A DNA stretch of 64,000 nt from Antedon mediterranea (lineage: Eukaryota > Echinodermata > Crinoidea > Comatulida > Antedonidae). The notes under the pieces were generated by a model. That model worked only from the letters and a program-made list of their open reading frames with translations. It was not told the origin of the DNA and searched no databases. Each line of letters begins with the position of its first letter. Positions within the stretch are counted from its first letter, which is position 1. Made by a program: the position numbers and the translations under genes. Where the stretch lies: NCBI RefSeq assembly GCF_964355755.1, contig NC_092670.1, positions 37,063,795 to 37,127,794 of the forward strand, given 5' to 3'. Shown here in pieces: positions 39,738 to 51,489 of the stretch.

Positions 39738-40004
39738 ATGTCCACATTATCAAACTTTGTGACAAAAACTGTGATGTGCCCATATATGGACATAATTACG
39801 TCATATCATACAAGAATCGTCTTCTTGTCTGCTTTCAAATTGATCTTCTAACTCTCTTCTTAAGCTCTGTCTACACTATCAAACTAGTTGGGTGTGATGT
39901 GCCCAAATTTGGTAGTGATATCCCCAAATATGGTAGTGATATGATATCATCATTTTCATATACGGGCACATTTTTGTCACATAAAGTTTAATGTGTAGAC
40001 AATT
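39738..40004. mobile_element. MITE family 1, half copy followed by a full copy
   Basis: A left half at 39738-39808 stops at ACGTCATATCAT. An intact copy follows at 39862-40004, from AAGCTCTGTCTACACTATCA to AAAGTTTAATGTGTAGACAA. The 50 bp between them is unrelated. Confidence 0.78.
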
Positions 40005-40121
40005 GACTGTACTTAATTAAAGAGGCTCATTTCTTACTTTGGTGCAGTACTGGTAACTGTAGGGCTATAGCAAAAGCTGATATTTTTGGATGAGTTTGTT
40101 CTTTCCAGAACTATCTGACTA

Positions 40122-40285
40122 AAGCTCTGTCTACACTATCAAACTTTATGTGAAAAAATAAATCTGAAGTGCCTATATATATGGACATGATGTCATATCA
40201 GTACCATATTTAAGCGCATCACTGCCATATTTGGGCACATCTCACTCTTTTTGTCAAACTAGTTTGTGTAGACAGAGCTCTAGTT
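40122..40285. mobile_element. MITE family 1
   Basis: AAAGCTCTGTCTACACTATC and TTTGTGTAGACAGAGCTCTA are terminal inverted repeats; ATTTGGGCACATCTCAC lies inside. Confidence 0.82.
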
Positions 40286-40702
40286 ATGAAAGGTTATCAA
40301 GGGTATTTATTTCTAATTGTTCAGTTAAAAACTGAATTACAACCATCGTATATTTAATAATATTAACAATCATTTAAAATATTAAAATCACTATCAATTT
40401 TTAAATACAAAATACAATTACAATTTATATTATATTATATACAATTATAAAATACAATAATTATAAGATAAAAAAAGTTGTAAAACGATTTAATTGATAA
40501 TAGTAACTAGGATAATATTATATATGCTGTTTATAGGCAAATTATTGTTTCGGGTATATAAGTTATACAGTTAGTTATTTTAAACATGATAAGATAAGGC
40601 ACGTTGTGCTGGTAATCATCGGGAGAGCTGCGTTTGAAATAAATTAAAATCGTGCGTAGGCCTACAATATTGAGGGAATGGTGCTGTTCCGCCATACCAC
40701 GC

Positions 40703-40770
40703 CAAGAGTGTTAAAGAGTCGCTATCCAATCGAGTTTGAACAATACCATTACATTCTCAGTGGTCTAATG
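40703..40770 (+). mobile_element. tRNA-derived SINE fragment
   Basis: GTTAAAGAGTCGCTATCCAA, TCGAGTTTGAACAATACCAT and CAGTGGTCTAATG match, in reverse complement, the 5' part of the SINE at 9500-9575. The copy stops inside the D arm. Confidence 0.65.
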
Positions 40771-40865
40771 ATTTATTACCACCTAAAATAAATCAAAATC
40801 TTTCTTTCTTAAAACCCAAGTTTCTCAGCACAGTGGATCACAGGACACACAAAGTATAGAAACGT

Positions 40866-43800
40866 TCAATGACAAAATTTAAATATTCCTCCGCTTCCAT
40901 ACCCAGTTGTGAATCCAATGTAGTTCACTTGCAGTGGATGTGGATCTTGCCATTCCATGAATGAATCCTCCCCCACCCGGCCAACACTGATTAATCCGTT
41001 TTCAAACGATATCCAGAACTTGGTAAACTCGTACGGAGATACGAGTCCTGATGCATTGTGTATTGCTTCATCATTACAGTGCCGACATCGACGGATGACG
41101 GATTTAGCATTCGACCAACCACCTATGGCAATCGTATACATGTTCTCCATGGCTCGTGGACTTGAAGTTAACACGACATGAGCATCGTTGTATGCAATGA
41201 CGCTGAATTCTATTCTCGTCATTCCTTCAAGGAGTTGGTAATCAAACTGGTAATTGTAGTCTGTGGCTGATGTAATATATTTATTGCAAACTGAATAAAA
41301 TAATACAGTAATATTTGTATTTATTTCATTTTTGTTTTAACAACATTTTTATACACAATCAGGTAAAAGAAAATATGTTTTACATTGTGACCCTGTCTTG
41401 AATACGAAAAAAATCGGTGGGAATATGTTTAGTTTTGTGGAAAAAAATTAGATCGATATCTAGCTTTCAATGAAGCAGTAATTAAATAAGATTTTAAAAA
41501 ATCACTAATTATGTTATTCGATAATGTGTATCATATCGTCCGTGAAATTACGAGGTGGTACGCGCATGTACAGTACAACACAATGTTTGTGGCAACGTAC
41601 CAATATTTTCTTCCCTGGAATCTAAAAATGTTAACCTACTCACCCAAGAGATTGATGGGTGTGTCTTTATACTAGAAATGGCACGGTTTCTGTACCTGAG
41701 AACTTAGATCATGTCCAGTCATATTCGTTTTAGGTCTACCAAGGCAATCTAAGCTGATCTAAGCTGATCAAAGGGTTTATCTGTGGTTGCGACACGATCA
41801 GTTGAACAGACACCGCGCGCCTCGGAGAATATGTACCGAACTGTTTGGTTTCGCATCCAGACATTAGATCAAGGACTGTTACGAGTTCCTATCTTGGCAA
41901 GATGAGCTCAGTGTCCTGTTTGTTGCTTGATTGCCTTGGTTTTACAGACGATGATATATAATATACTGTTATACTACTTACTAAGATTTTCGCATTCACG
42001 AACCCCGTTAACATCTTCGACAATGTTGCAACAGACGTCTCCTTGTTGGCACGAGTACCCAACCTCCTGATTTTCATTACAACCAAGATATTCATGGATA
42101 GTGACCTAAATAAAAAGAATAACAATATTACATAACAAAAATAACAACTATACATATATTTTTAATTCAGTAATATGTTTTAATATAGTAAGGTTGTGTG
42201 TGTACAGTGATGGTGAATAGACCAATCAAACAGTGCTACCTGACGATAACTTTTGCTAATTTCGTAGTACTTCTTGCTTGAGTCTTCATTACCGGTATCT
42301 CTACCGTCGCCGATGATGCTGTACATCTCACACGTACTCTTTCTATCAAAACGAATAGACGTGCAGGCTGGATCTAGAATGCAGAAGGCGGTGCATCGAA
42401 TAGCAGACCGAGAATTAACAACACGAGCAATTCGTAAATGAGTGTCAACTTTCTCGTTATAAACCATCATATCCGACAGAAGACAGTTCTGCTCGTGACG
42501 TGTATCAATCCAAGTTGATTCTAAATTGTAAAGTAAATGAATTTATTGAACAGAGAAAATAATTATTTGCACGATAACAACATTAATTCAATTGTCAGTA
42601 TTATTACCAATTATAGCATTTTAAGTATTGTATATTCAAATACGACTAGAGTATAACAATTCTGTCACCATGCATGGTTGTAGAAAGTAATATTCTGAAA
42701 AAAAGTCATAGAACTTCATTATAAATTACAATAATATATTTAATTGAATACAATGCCTACTTTTTTACATAGAGAGTGGGACTCTATAACACTTTATACT
42801 CGCCAGTTCGAATACTTTTTTGTAATTCATTTTATACATGGGGGGTTTGTACCTCTAAAGCGCTGTCTACATTATCAAACTATTTTGACAAAAAAAAGGG
42901 TGTCCATATATGGGCACATAAAGTTTGATAGTGTAGATTGAAGGCGTCAACTTTGTCTAGGTAAAGATGTGATGCCTATTTAAAAGAATGTTCGAAAATA
43001 TTTTATCTGCTTACTCGTTGTGGACGGCTTGGCAGTTGATGGATTGGCAATCGACGGATTGGCAGTCGATAGCTTGGTAGTCGACAGATTGGCAGTCGAC
43101 GGATTGACAGTCGACGGCTTGGCAGTCGACGGATTGGCAGTCGACGACTTGGCAGTCGACGGATTGACAGTCGACGGCTTGGCAGTCGACGGATTGGCCG
43201 TCGACGGATTGGCAGTCGACGGATTGGCAGACGACGGATTGGCAGCCAAGTTACAATTGTCAGTACTACAACAATAACGGCATATATCTTCACCGCCATC
43301 TGAAGAACAGCCGGCAAGGTTCTGTTTTGCTTCGTTCTCGCATGCCATATCTTGTTTACATCCTTTCTCTATTCTATATTGATTGTTGTCATTACGGACT
43401 ACGTTGCTACAAATCTAAACGGGAGGAGAAAGCAAAATTACGCACGGAAGGACATTATTAAACAAAAACTCAATAATTGCAGAACATTAGCACATTTAAC
43501 GGTTTATTATGAACCAATACTCATAATTACGTCTTGTTACCTCATATCTAACAGGAAAACACAAACAATTATAGCGTTTCACTGAACCGGCAAAAAATGG
43601 TGAAATTCATGCTTTGCTCCAGACAACATTTAGGTTGTTACAATTTAGTTTACATACTACTATGGTAACCAAGGTCTTGTTAATTGTTCTTAATGACAAT
43701 AATGTGTACCGTACAGAACTGAATTATAATTACAGTTCTTTGAGCACATTTATTTTCTTACCAAATTAATTCAAGTTTCAAGACATTCGTGGGTTTCAAC

Positions 43801-45727
43801 CCCCTGGCTTTTTGCCACCCGGCATTTTTTGACACCTCATCCCTTCCGCCAACCACTGTCCACCCTCTTAATTGCCACCACCTGGCCTTTTTCCACCACC
43901 TGTATTTTGTCACTTGTAAACTTATTTTCATATCAGTTTAATAAATTCCAATTAATAATGTTGCATTAGTAAAGCAATATTCTAGCCTAAATGATGGTTT
44001 AGGTCTAAATTACCGTTTATGTCTTTCCTCTCTTTGCTAATTTTCCAAAATTCATTAAGCCATTGAATAGTTATATTACCATTTATTAATATTCTTCTCT
44101 AAAAGCATATGTTATACTTCTCACGAATGGAGCAGTTAAATGACTTATTTGTTATTAGTTTATATTGATTGTGTGGAAAGTCTAATTAAGTTAGCACTTT
44201 TATTGTTATTAGAAAACCTGTTGCTTTCTCCATATTCTTTCGTAATTCTAAAAAAGCACATCTATTTTGAATCTATTATAGCTCCTCGGAATGAAAGATG
44301 ATCCCATTTTAAAACTTATTATGAATAGATATGAATTTATGTACAATGTTGGCCTATTGGATTCTCTTTCGTCATACAGTAGTTCATAAGTATATCATAA
44401 TTAATCAAAGTATGTTCTTGCTCATACAATTATCTTTCATATGTCATAATAATAATAATGTTTAGCATCATTGTGCATTAGCCTATATTATATAACACCT
44501 ATATAAATTCCTGTCATTTGATTGGACGAATGTGGGTCACATGGCGTGCAATAGTACGCACTATTCAACGATCGTTAAATAGTACTTTTTGAAACATTTT
44601 TGTGTACGAAAAAAAAACGTCTAGATGTTATATAAAACAAATAATGAATGTTTTGTATTCGTGTAATGGTACAAATAATGGCACTTGGTGAATGATGAAA
44701 GGTTATATCAACTCGGCTTTGCCTCGTTGATATAACCTTTCATCATTCACCTCGTGCCATTATTTGTACCATTGCACTCATAAACATTCATTATTTGTAT
44801 ACTATTAAAGCTATGTCTACACTATCGAACTTTGTGTGACAACAAAATGTAATGTGCCCATAATGGACATGATGATGTCATATCACTAGCATATTTTGGC
44901 ATATCACTACCATATTTTGGAAAATCACACCTTTTGTCAAACTAGTTTGATATGATGTTAGACAGAACTTAAGAATTATATTTACTTTACTGAAATGCAA
45001 TTTCAATATATGAACTTGCCTCATTACTTTGACATTGACTGGTGGTGCCTTGCAAGTTACATTGGTCATTGCTATTTGAACTTCCACACGTATAACAGGT
45101 CGGACCTACAAAACGAGTTTAGCAAGAAAGGTTAATATTAACTCCAAATCATTATTGACTTTAATGATTTGTTCGCTACAAACATTAAATACACTCGGTA
45201 CAATATTGGTAAGTTGATTCGTGTTCTTAATTCCGAGTGTAAAGTTCTTCATTTGCCAATATAAATCAAATGAATGCATAGAGGTAATTGTTTTGTGTTA
45301 GTAAGCAATTTAATTGTAGTACCGCAAGTTTAATAACGGATACGTACTGATTGGATCCCAATCTCAGCGTAGTGTTTTGACCAATCACAAGCAATATATT
45401 AGTCAAACTGTTGCTTGTCATTGGTCTATTAGTGGGAACCACGCTTAAGATACGTAAAACCAACATCAAATAATAATTTCTGTACATTTAGGTCTTCATT
45501 CATAATGTATATTGTGTAGTCCTGGGTATCTGTTAGCGTCGACTAAAATGGAAAATCAATCAGGCCTACTGTTTACCGGACTGATCAGCAACACCTTGAA
45601 TTGATTCTTAGTGAATATTGATTAAATTAAGGATACAATACTTGCCACTACTAGTACCAGTAGCTCCATGGTCTGTGATTACAAGCAATACACAGATGAA
45701 ATTCGGTGTGTTCTTCCATAAATCCAT
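40866..45727 (-). CDS. Secreted Ly6 / Pro-Ser-Thr repeat / PAN / FAMeT-domain protein
   Basis: Exons, minus strand: 45646-45727, 45020-45105, 43015-43414, 42240-42520, 41982-42105, 40866-41290 (TGA at 40866-40868); phases 1, 0, 1, 0, 1 agree; about 465 residues. Order: short signal-like leader (FICVLLVIT); a three-finger Ly6/uPAR-type domain over exons 2-3 (CYTCG, QCN, QCQ, CSN, GCK, ACE, then ICRYCCSTDNCN); some 16 (N/K)PST(A/V) units; a PAN/apple-like domain (CTAFCILDPACTS, STCEMYS); a Cys-rich segment; and a C-terminal FAMeT (Methyltransf_FA) domain with NDAHVVL, GGWSNAKSVIRR, FWISFENGLISVGR, YIGFTTGYGSGG. Despite its name the FAMeT domain is not shown to be a methyltransferase here. Probably an extracellular adhesion or recognition protein. 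Exon 2 ends at a GC donor. AATAAA at 40772-40777. Confidence 0.85.
41737..41941. mobile_element. Possible MITE in an intron
   Basis: ACCAAGGCAATCTAAGC faces GCTTGATTGCCTTGGT over 205 bp. Single copy in this window. Confidence 0.45.
42858..42945. mobile_element. MITE family 1, internally deleted copy
   Basis: Only 88 bp: AAGCGCTGTCTACATTATCA, a short TATATGGGCACAT middle and AAAGTTTGATAGTGTAGATT. Intronic. Confidence 0.75.
43018..43250 (-). repeat. 15-bp coding minisatellite ((N/K)PSTA repeat)
   Basis: About 16 tandem 15-bp units, each with a GTCGAC-like core, encode Pro-Ser-Thr-(Ala/Val)-(Asn/Lys). It forms the Ser/Thr/Pro-rich linker, a likely O-glycosylated stalk, between the Ly6 and PAN domains. 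The plus-strand frame (repeated AVDGL) is a shadow. Confidence 0.9.
44488..44799 (+). mobile_element. Composite hairpin element, copy 3 (B+A)
   Basis: Module B 44488-44633 (TTATATAACACCTA to TAGATGTTATATAA) and palindrome A 44638-44799. Same order as copy 2 but lacking its 600-bp internal part. It lies in intron 2 of the Ly6/PAN/FAMeT gene. Confidence 0.8.
44807..44972. mobile_element. MITE family 1 (intron)
   Basis: AAAGCTATGTCTACACTATC and right end ACTAGTTTGATATGATGTTAGACAGAACTT, with a TAATGTGCCCATAATGGACA interior; adjacent to composite copy 3. Confidence 0.78.
45340..45450. mobile_element. Foldback fragment ending in GTGGGAACCACGCTTAAG
   Basis: TTTGACCAATCACAAGCAA faces TTGCTTGTCATTGGTC. 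The right end, TAGTGGGAACCACGCTTAAG, equals the GTTCCCACT-family terminus. It relates that family to the element at 11125-11245. Confidence 0.5.
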
Positions 45728-46029
45728 TACTTCTGTTAAACAGTAAAATAAAACAGTTAAACATAATCACGCCATTAACGCATGTTTCTCGAAACACGTC
45801 TGTTTTTCTGTTCCTCTTTTTCTTTTCGGATCTGTATACTACTATCATATACTACCTATTCCAATGGTACAGTACAGCGTTGTAACACGTGGCGATTTCG
45901 ATACTGTTTCATGGATCTGCACTAATTACTCTTAATCCTGCCCAATACTGCAATGTATCACTTTCGGTTAATTTCAGTATAAATAATTTAATGTTACTGT
46001 TACTGTAATTTTCGAGTAATTTATTTACT

Positions 46030-46165
46030 TCCGACTTTAATACTAAAACGTATGGCCTAAGCACCTTTACTTCTGCTGCCTCTTGCTTATGGAATGACAT
46101 ACCCGCCTCCATTAGGTCATAGTCTTCTACTTTCGCCTTTAAATCTGCCTTAAAGCTCAGGTACA
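46030..46165 (+). pseudogene. LINE ORF2 C-terminal remnant
   Basis: The plus-strand frame TKTYGLSTFTSAASCLWNDI with PASIRS, then a stop and FAFKSALK, resembles the conserved end of CR1/L2-like LINE ORF2 proteins (a YG..SFS.AA..LWN.LP..IR pattern). It is short and broken by an in-frame stop. Confidence 0.5.
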
Positions 46166-46169
46166 GGCA

Positions 46170-47850
46170 TGAATTTTAAATATAATATTTGGTTAATTGT
46201 ACATAAATCAAATATTTGTAACAGAAATTAAGACGAAAAAACATGAATTTTCCTTAATATGGTCAAATACAAAATTTGGCAAAATTCTTCCATAAAAACC
46301 AGGAAGACTTTTTTTCAGTAGTTAGGTAGTTAACCTAATGTAATAACATGTCTGGTGACTCCCTAGAAGGTGAAAAAAGATGGTGGATATACAGTGGATA
46401 ATTTTTGCTATAGCATGAAAATACAAATCTGAAGTTGAATAAAAATACCAGAAATGTAATATTCAAGTTATATTACCTATATTTAGTCATCTGATAACAT
46501 TTTTTTCCACACTGTTTATTTTTCATAGCTTTTTAAAATGCCTCTCTATTTACAAAATTTGTGTACAAAAGAATAGAGATTTTACTGTGTAATTTGAACT
46601 ATCCCCCCACTGATAAGAAAGTGCTTATTTTCAACAAGCTCGTGTAACACAAATTAAATCCCAAAAATTATGAAACATAGGGGAAACTATAGATCGATAA
46701 TTATTGGAATGTATGATCAATAGAAATTTTTTGCCCGCACCTGGCCTTTAACTCATCTTTTTCTTTCAAATTGAGCTCTCTCATATACACTGCGCCTTTG
46801 ATCACTTACTGCTTAAAATTTGCGCATTACAAATTCAAATTATTATTACTATTATTATTATTATTATTGTTATTATTATTATTTATTGGTAACTTTGGTG
46901 AACATTTTTGAAAAGAAAAGTATTTTAATAAATAAAACCTACATTACCGCCCATTAGTGATTACTGTTATACCACCAACGAAAAGAATATAGGCCTAGGC
47001 CTAAACCTAAATTTAAATTTAGGTTTTAAAAACAGGGTAAACATACCTTAAACAAACAAAATCCTGAAGAAAAACAACGTAGCCTACAGACATGTATAGT
47101 CCATACTGATATAAATCTAAATTGAATTCCACTTATATCAAGTTGATAGACTTGTTTCTTTCATTAGCAGGCTACAGCGCCGATTTATATAATCCCGATA
47201 GCGGCAATAACCATTCATCCAGTTATAAAATAACAATACTCATAATTTAAATCAAAATCGTAATAATAAAATCGTTAGTACTTGAGATTGAGACAATTCA
47301 CGATAATGTCTCAAATTGTCTTCTGTAATATTGTAATTACTGATGCAGGAAATTACGTAAAACAAATCAATTGTAAAGTAAATAATGTTAATGTAGTTGC
47401 AGTGTCTGTTTCTTGTATGGTCAGTATAGAGAAGTATATAGCGCACAAACTGTGATATCTTTTACCATCGGGCACTAATAATGTAGAAAAAACTTGAGTA
47501 GTTGATCGTTGTGTACGCATGCGCACTGTGTGATCTCTTTTGATTGGGCTGCGCTCGAATAGTTAATTAAAGATTGACAAACCGTTTATTTAATCAACCA
47601 TCTGAATTGTCTATTGTTATAATTATTCATCTCAATTGTTCTTAAACTTCGCAATACCAATAGACAGCAAAAATATATGAAACATAATTTTTCAAAATTA
47701 TTATTATTGTATTTTAATGTTTTTACAATTTTATTATGTATTTTTTACACTTAAGTGCATAAAAACGATTTTCTGATTGTAAAAATAAAGATAAATTGAA
47801 TTGAAATATACACCATTAATAACTTAGTTCGTGTTGTTGTAAGCATATTA
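46170..47850. other. Gene-poor spacer with an ATT microsatellite
   Basis: (ATT)n at about 46840-46882. No exon, RNA gene or repeat family copy was recognised otherwise. Confidence 0.4.
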
Positions 47851-47851
47851 T

Positions 47852-48000
47852 TAGACTTGCCCCAAGTCTGTATTGTTTTTTTTTTTATTTATTTGTTTTT
47901 ATTTCAAGTAATACACGTATGAAACGCCATATGTACAAAAATATTTTTATTTTTACTAATATTAAAAAAACTCCGTCTGGAGCCCAGACTAGCATATTAT
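47852..48000. repeat. Dispersed repeat shared with 13979-14170
   Basis: AGACTTGCCCCAAGTCTGTA, CACGTATGAAACGCCATATG and GTCTGGAGCCCAGACTA; a shorter version of the copy in CRAL-TRIO intron 3. Confidence 0.55.
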
Positions 48001-48058
48001 GTACACACACATACAACCCAAGAAATCACCTACGTCAAATTAAAAAAAAAAATGATGA

Positions 48059-48259
48059 TAAAGTCTGTTTTCCTGTTTCGACGCTATCGTTAACAATAAT
48101 CGGCGATCTTCTCGTAAACATTGTAATGTTAACGATTTACAGGAAAAGGTACTCGCTATTGTTATCATTTCAACTTGATCGTTTTCAAACGATCGTCGTT
48201 GAACTGTTAACGATCAACGACGATAGCGTCGAATAACATCGACAGGAAAACAGGCTTTA
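48059..48259. mobile_element. MITE family 5 (TGTTTTCCTGT termini)
   Basis: AAAGTCTGTTTTCCTGTTTCGACG faces CGTCGAATAACATCGACAGGAAAACAGGCTTT in abbreviated form; the interior has several GTTAACGAT palindromes. It abuts the SINE that follows. Confidence 0.72.
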
Positions 48260-48600
48260 GTAACGTTGGACCGGTTGCATTCTGGATGGGAGACCCTCTG
48301 GGAATACCGCGTTGTGTTACTGTAGATATCGGAGAATGATGGTATAATGATAATATCTGGCTAGCATTTGGTAGGCATAGGTTCGAGCCTACCTGAGACA
48401 ATACTGATTGCATCCTTAGGTTGATCCATTTTTATTGCCTCGTCCTTCAGGTGGGACGTAAGTCCGTTGGTCTCGTGTAGGCCTAAGTATAGTGCACCTT
48501 AAGATCCTCACCTCTCCCAATGTGCGCTACACTGCTGCCGTGGGGCCACGGAGGGCCTAATTCGAATTTCCTCGGTTTTCAGTTAAACTTGAAGACGGTA
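48260..48600 (+). mobile_element. 5S-rRNA-derived SINE
   Basis: TTCTGGATGGGAGACCCTCT followed by GGGAATACCG is the 3' half of 5S rRNA (GGATGGGAGACCGCCTGGGAATACC), which includes the internal pol III promoter. The body then has GTTCGAGCCTACC (B-box-like), CAGGTGGGACGTAAGTCCGTTGGTCTCGTG and GTGCACCTTAAGATCC. The fusion of a 5S head to this body marks a 5S-type (SINE3-like) retroposon. The 5' half of 5S is missing. Confidence 0.75.
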
Positions 48601-48828
48601 ATAGATATCTTTATACGTTTAGGAGTCAATTTAATTACAAACTAGAATATATGGCCTCGCTAAAGAAAAATGAATTGCCTTATAACAAAACATATCGATT
48701 ATGCATTAATTGTAGTTTATACTTGCTTACAATGTGAACATGATTGAAATAAATATAATATATAGCTATTACTAAGTACAATAAAGGTCGATGTGACTGT
48801 ACTGTATACTGTTCATAGGAATATTATA
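48601..48828. other. AT-rich spacer
   Basis: Nothing recognised. Confidence 0.4.
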
Positions 48829-48966
48829 TCATAGAAATATATATTAATACAACATCACATGTATTTCACATGTTCTAGAAGTAACCTAACCCTTAAACTA
48901 ACCTTACATGATACAGGAACCACATGTGATATAAATGAGATGCTGTATTACCAAATATTTCTATGA
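48829..48966. mobile_element. Small MITE with TCATAGAAATAT termini
   Basis: ATCATAGAAATATATATTAATACA faces TGTATTACCAAATATTTCTATGAT in abbreviated form; ACATCACATG faces CATGTGAT inside. Confidence 0.6.
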
Positions 48967-49001
48967 TACTTAAAATAAATAGATAGTATGTGGAGATACA
49001 G

Positions 49002-49070
49002 CAAGCTTGTTGTCCGATAATCACAAGCTTGTTGTCCGATAATCACAAGCTTTTTGTCCGATAATCACAG
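49002..49070. repeat. 22-bp tandem repeat, three copies
   Basis: CAAGCTTGTTGTCCGATAAT begins at 49002 and 49024 and, with one change, at 49046. Confidence 0.88.
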
Positions 49071-49599
49071 TCTCGTGTACACATAGAAACTGATTTTTCT
49101 GATATAAATTCTAGTGTATAGGAATCGTTGCCAAACAAATTGACTGCAATTTACAATTGTAGGCCTATAATGCTACATATTATAGAAATTAACTGTAACG
49201 TATGAGGAATAAAAGCATGACTTTTATTTTTGGATCTTTAGCCTGTACATTTATTGATAATACTGTAGATATTTCTGGCTGCATATGCTCTTCGTGATAT
49301 TTCATAATTATACAAATTAGTTTGTCCTCACGAGATAAATTAGGTGCTCCTCAATTTATAAACCCACAATACATTTGTGATTTATCAAATCGAAATAGCA
49401 ATACAATATCGTTAAGGTTGAGACCGACTTCTTTCATCAATGCTATTGGAAACACTTAATATAAATTTCTCTTTTCGAATGAAAAGCGATCATTGTTCTT
49501 TAATACGGTACTGTATTATTATTATTCCTTACCAATCGCATTTACGATAGCTCTCATGTCGACAACTGCCTTCAGGTGGTCAATGCTTAAAGTAATTTT

Positions 49600-49896
49600 A
49601 AGCAAAAACATGAAAAATGAAGATTAATTAATTAATCAGACTTTGAATAAGTTATTTTGTAGTTTTAATCAAGTTAATCACTTGCGTAGAAAAAACCCTG
49701 AAAAAAACAAAATAAATGGTTAAATTCAACCAAAAATACATTGGCTGGCAGCCAATTTGACTATATTTTGCTTTAAATTTTTCAGTTAAATAATTTTTTT
49801 TTCGATCCATTTTTGATCAAAGTGGATAACTATTATATGATATTAAAATGGCATATTCAACAATTTTTTTTCTCAAGGGGACAATACATCTTTAAA
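49600..49896 (-). mobile_element. MITE family 6 copy
   Basis: Reverse orientation: AAGATTAATTAATTAATCAG, AAGTTAATCACTTGCGTAGA and the right end GGGGACAATACATCTTTAAA. Confidence 0.72.
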
Positions 49897-50249
49897 CACT
49901 GTCTTCTTTTTTTTTCTAAAGTATAAGTATCTGTTCTTTTTTGTTCAATGTGTTGAAAATAAATAAATGAAACAAACAAACTGGCAGTAGTGCCAGTATG
50001 ATGTGTATTGAGCATGGTGTTCCATCTTTTAATGAGTATATATGCGAAAATGGTTTCATGTTGAATAGTTGTAATATTATTGTTGCTTGTGTGTTTGCAA
50101 ACATATGCTTTATAACTAAAAATTGTACTGTAGATGTAGAAGTATCCTATATATTTAAGCTTAGATTTTGCGAATTTTCTTTTTTCTGTTTGTCCATGTT
50201 GATATGGATGAATTGTTTCAGAAAAAAAAAGAAATTGAATTGAATTGAA

Positions 50250-50730
50250 TATATAAACGGTATTTTAAACAAATCAATTTTTAGCATTAGGCCTAATTGA
50301 ATTCGATTATTTAGCCTAAATGTCCCCAGAAAAATAAATATAATGTCTTGCAACAGAAATGTATTGATTACAAGTGCTCATGTACTATATTAAATTTTTC
50401 TTTGTATTCGAAGGTCAATAGAAATAGTTAGGCCTATACATTAGTGCTGTATACAACAAATGCCTCGGAAACAAGCATGCGCAGATTATCGTTGCTTCTT
50501 TCAATTGCGTGCAATCGATAATACAGTATAAGTATATATGACGTAATGTTACATAAACGGTCTTTTGAAGAAATCCATTTTAGAATTAATTTAACTAGAT
50601 TATTTCAATGTCATCAGAAAAATATAATTTCGTCCAACACAAATATATTGATTGATCGTGTGTTCTATTAGCGTTTACTTTATTATACCGAACGTCAATT
50701 GAAATAGAATAAAACAGTGCTGCAAACGCC
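50250..50730. repeat. Diverged tandem duplication, about 290-bp unit
   Basis: 50260-50430 and 50550-50710 share ATAAACGGT, a run ending CAGAAAAATA, ATATATTGATTGA-like and CAATWGAAATAG segments in the same order. Confidence 0.5.
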
Positions 50731-51485
50731 GCCTAAACAGACTATTATTTTAATGTCTGTATTTTATTATTTTGAAATTAACTGTACCTTTTTTAATAAA
50801 AAATAATATACACATAGTTGTACTCAAAATACAATTTATTCACAATACTTCTACTTGCTAAAATATCTGTTCATTGTTAGAAAATGTTGTTTTTGATATT
50901 TTATCAAGCATTGTGTTTGGAAATAAGGCGGATACGATTTTGATTTCGTACATAATATAAGGGAACTTCTTTATGTGAAAGGTAGCCGACCTACTTTCTA
51001 AATATAACTTAACCTAACCCTCTAATTAATCTCTATCTTACTATAAAGTAAAAGTTGCTCATGGAAATCGACATCGACACCGCAAAATTCATAGTCTATA
51101 CCATTAGACTAAACAGACGGCGATCGGTGAAAAGCGTTTGTTTGGTGACGTTTCATGAGGGGATCCCAACTCATGTACGAAAAAAAATATCGCCGGCGTG
51201 AGCTTACCATTGTTCTCGTTACCATTTGAGTCAAATTTAGTGTTCTCTTCAATGTTAGAAATCAATTTCGCATATGGTACCGGCTATATAGGCTATATTA
51301 TACAGTAAGATATATCTAATCTAAATACAAATTGAAGTCAAATTGTACTTTATCAATCCAAATTATACAGCTTCTGAATGTTCCTGAATGTTATATTTTC
51401 TTTCAACTCCATTTTTTAGAGAGATCATGTAATTATGCTTGTAAAATCGGTTTCAGCCGTGTGGCGATTTTTTGCCCTCGTATGT
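50731..51485. other. Gene-poor spacer
   Basis: No exon or repeat family member recognised. Confidence 0.4.
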
Positions 51486-51489
51486 TTTC

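Noticed and set aside
43003-43317. Arg/Pro-rich minus frame and AVDGL plus frame over the 15-bp repeat
   Set aside because: Alternative readings of the (N/K)PSTA coding repeat; the chosen frame continues the Ly6 Cys pattern and joins the PAN exon in phase.
47919-48236. 105-codon plus-strand frame
   Set aside because: Crosses two unrelated repeats (the dispersed repeat and MITE family 5); no domain seen.
48880-48920. TAACCTAACCCTTAAACTAACC as an interstitial telomere
   Set aside because: Not a run of TTAGGG units; it lies inside a small inverted-repeat element.
49002-49070. Three regularly spaced 22-bp repeats considered as a CRISPR-like array
   Set aside because: The units abut without spacers, and the surroundings are eukaryotic.
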